A stretch of DNA of 7,947 nt from an uncultured Frankineae bacterium (GTDB lineage: Bacteria; Actinomycetota; Actinomycetes; Mycobacteriales; SCTD01): positions 1 to 7,947 of the forward strand of contig CADCUE010000225.1 in assembly GCA_902805805.1 (NCBI GenBank). Direction: 5' to 3'. This document shows, in pieces, positions 6,853 to 7,947 of the stretch. A program made the translations under genes and the position numbers. Position 1 is the first letter of the stretch, and the number at the start of each line of letters is the position of its first letter. Under the pieces are notes generated by a model. That model had not been told where the DNA came from and made no database searches. It worked only from the letters and a program-made list of their open reading frames with translations.

Positions 6853-7931
6853 CAGGCCTCCCGGGTGACGAGCCGGAACTGGACGGCCGAGACGACGGCC
6901 ATGACGACGAACAGGAACAGCGAGACCGCAGCTGCGTAGCCGAGCTGCAGGTCTCGGAAGCCGGCCTCGTAGATGTGCTGGATGAGCACGCGGGTCGAGT
7001 CTCCGGGACCGCCGCGCGTCATGATGTACACCTGTCCGAAGACCTGGAACGAGGCGATGAGCTGGGTGACGGACACCAGCACGGAGACCTGCGCCAGCCC
7101 GGGCACGGTGATGTGTCGGAACTTCTGCCACGCCCCGGCACCGTCCAGCGACGCCGCTTCGTACAGGCTCGGGTCGATGTCCTGCAGACCGGCCAGGAAC
7201 AGCACGAGGTTGAAGCCCGCTGACCACCAGACCGTCGTCAGGACGATCCCCCACATGGCCAGGGAGGGGCTGCTGAGCCAGGCGATCGGCTCGACGCCGA
7301 ACCAGCCCAGGGCGCGGGCGATCAGTCCGCGGTCCGGGTTGAGCAGGTAGCTCCAGATCAGCGTGACCGCGGAGATCGGAAGCACGTACGGCAGGAAGAA
7401 CGCAGCCTGGTAGGCCGCGGTCCCCCGACGCCCGCCGTGCAGCGCCAGGGCCATCCCCAACCCGAGGGCGACCAGGATCGGCGTCGAGATGGCGGTGAAC
7501 TCCAGGGTGTGCTGCACCGAGGACCAGAACGCCGGGTCGTTCCACGCTCCGCCGGCCGCGGGATGGATCCCCAGGACGACCGCCGCCAGCAGGCCGGCCG
7601 CTCCGACAGCGACGGCGAGCAGGGGCGGCGCGGCCCGGCGGACGGCCCGCACGACCAGGGCACCGGTCGCCACCAGGACGAGCACGCGGACCACCGGCAG
7701 GTGCCCGAGGGTCCAGGTCATGTCGGTGCCCCAGAGCATCCGCCGGTAGTTCGCCAGTCCGGCGTACTCGCGGGTGAAGCCGAGCAGGTCCCAGTCGTAG
7801 AAGCTCATCCGCAGGGCCTGCAGGACCGGCCACACGACGAACAGCAGGTAGACGGCCAAGAAGGGCGCGAGGAAGGCGAGCCCGGCCGTCAGCCCGCTCG
7901 AGCGCTCACGTCGGCGGCGCGGCGGAGCCAT
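6852..7931 (-). CDS. Sugar ABC transporter permease 1 (MalF-like, CUT1) with an inserted membrane region
   Basis: A 359-residue inner-membrane permease, the MalF-like partner of permease 2. The N-terminus is basic (MAPPRRRRER), followed by a first helix (about 16-39), then SFYDWDLLGFTREYAGLANYRRML, the usual start of the first outer loop. Most relatives continue at once with a DPAFW...NTL.FT type motif. Here that motif (NDPAFWSSVQHTLEFT) appears only at residue 131, after about 64 extra residues that hold two more hydrophobic stretches (about 79-96 and 101-121). The rest is standard: helices at about 148-165, 178-197, 226-248, 282-304 and 331-351, and the ATPase-docking loop EAASLDGAGAWQKFRHITVP (E258, G264). 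The ATG at 7931 has only a close, imperfect AGAAGG before it. It is the first gene of the operon visible here; its promoter probably lies beyond the right edge. Confidence 0.92.
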   Translation of the reverse strand: MAPPRRRRERSSGLTAGLAFLAPFLAVYLLFVVWPVLQALRMSFYDWDLLGFTREYAGLANYRRMLWGTDMTWTLGHLPVVRVLVLVATGALVVRAVRRAAPPLLAVAVGAAGLLAAVVLGIHPAAGGAWNDPAFWSSVQHTLEFTAISTPILVALGLGMALALHGGRRGTAAYQAAFFLPYVLPISAVTLIWSYLLNPDRGLIARALGWFGVEPIAWLSSPSLAMWGIVLTTVWWSAGFNLVLFLAGLQDIDPSLYEAASLDGAGAWQKFRHITVPGLAQVSVLVSVTQLIASFQVFGQVYIMTRGGPGDSTRVLIQHIYEAGFRDLQLGYAAAVSLFLFVVMAVVSAVQFRLVTREA

Positions 7932-7947
7932 CGCCTTCTGAGATCGA

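Noticed and set aside
3844..6939. Very long open frame (1031 codons) on the + strand, antisense to four operon genes
   Set aside because: It runs opposite to well-supported GH2, binding-protein and permease genes. Its protein is a low-complexity Arg/Gly/Val/Asp/Leu mix with no motif, as expected when G+C-rich third positions remove stop codons from the opposite strand.
6853..7833. In-frame upstream extension of permease 2 that would give a 626-residue protein
   Set aside because: The extension is an Arg/Pro/Gly-rich shadow of permease 1. The ATG at 6852, overlapping the permease 1 stop and preceded by GGGAGG, gives a normal 299-residue permease.

Overview
The window comes from a G+C-rich chromosome. 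Codon third positions are almost all G or C, GTG starts are used, and the base composition by eye is near 70% G+C (not computed). Together with the protein styles this points to an actinomycete (Actinomycetota). No genus can be named from the sequence alone.

Layout: positions 2-349 hold the C-terminal end of a major facilitator transporter on the + strand, whose 5' part lies before the window. A short non-coding stretch (350-560) separates it from five genes that converge on it. All five are on the - strand and are read from the right edge leftwards: sugar ABC permease 1 (7931-6852), permease 2 (6852-5953), a lipoprotein solute-binding protein (5865-4468), a cytoplasmic glycoside hydrolase of family GH2 (4344-1654) and a LacI-type repressor (1580-561). 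The permeases overlap by one base. The other gaps are 87, 123 and 73 nt, and the 87- and 123-nt gaps carry the clearer G+C-rich hairpins.

The cluster reads as a complete carbohydrate uptake and breakdown operon of the CUT1 kind, apart from one part. The lipoprotein captures an oligosaccharide or glycoside outside the membrane, the two permeases carry it in, the GH2 enzyme hydrolyses it inside, and the LacI protein presumably senses the sugar and controls the operon. No ATPase gene is present. As in many actinomycete CUT1 systems, a shared MsiK-type ATPase encoded elsewhere probably powers it. The substrate cannot be read from the sequence.

Nothing here is clearly a new biological system. The points most worth a second look are: two apparent extra membrane segments inserted in permease 1; the GH2 enzyme's extra C-terminal glutamine-amidotransferase-like domain and lack of the glucuronidase N-x-K motif; a cysteine-bracketed insertion in the binding protein; and a 13-bp hairpin between the binding protein and enzyme genes that may set their expression ratio.
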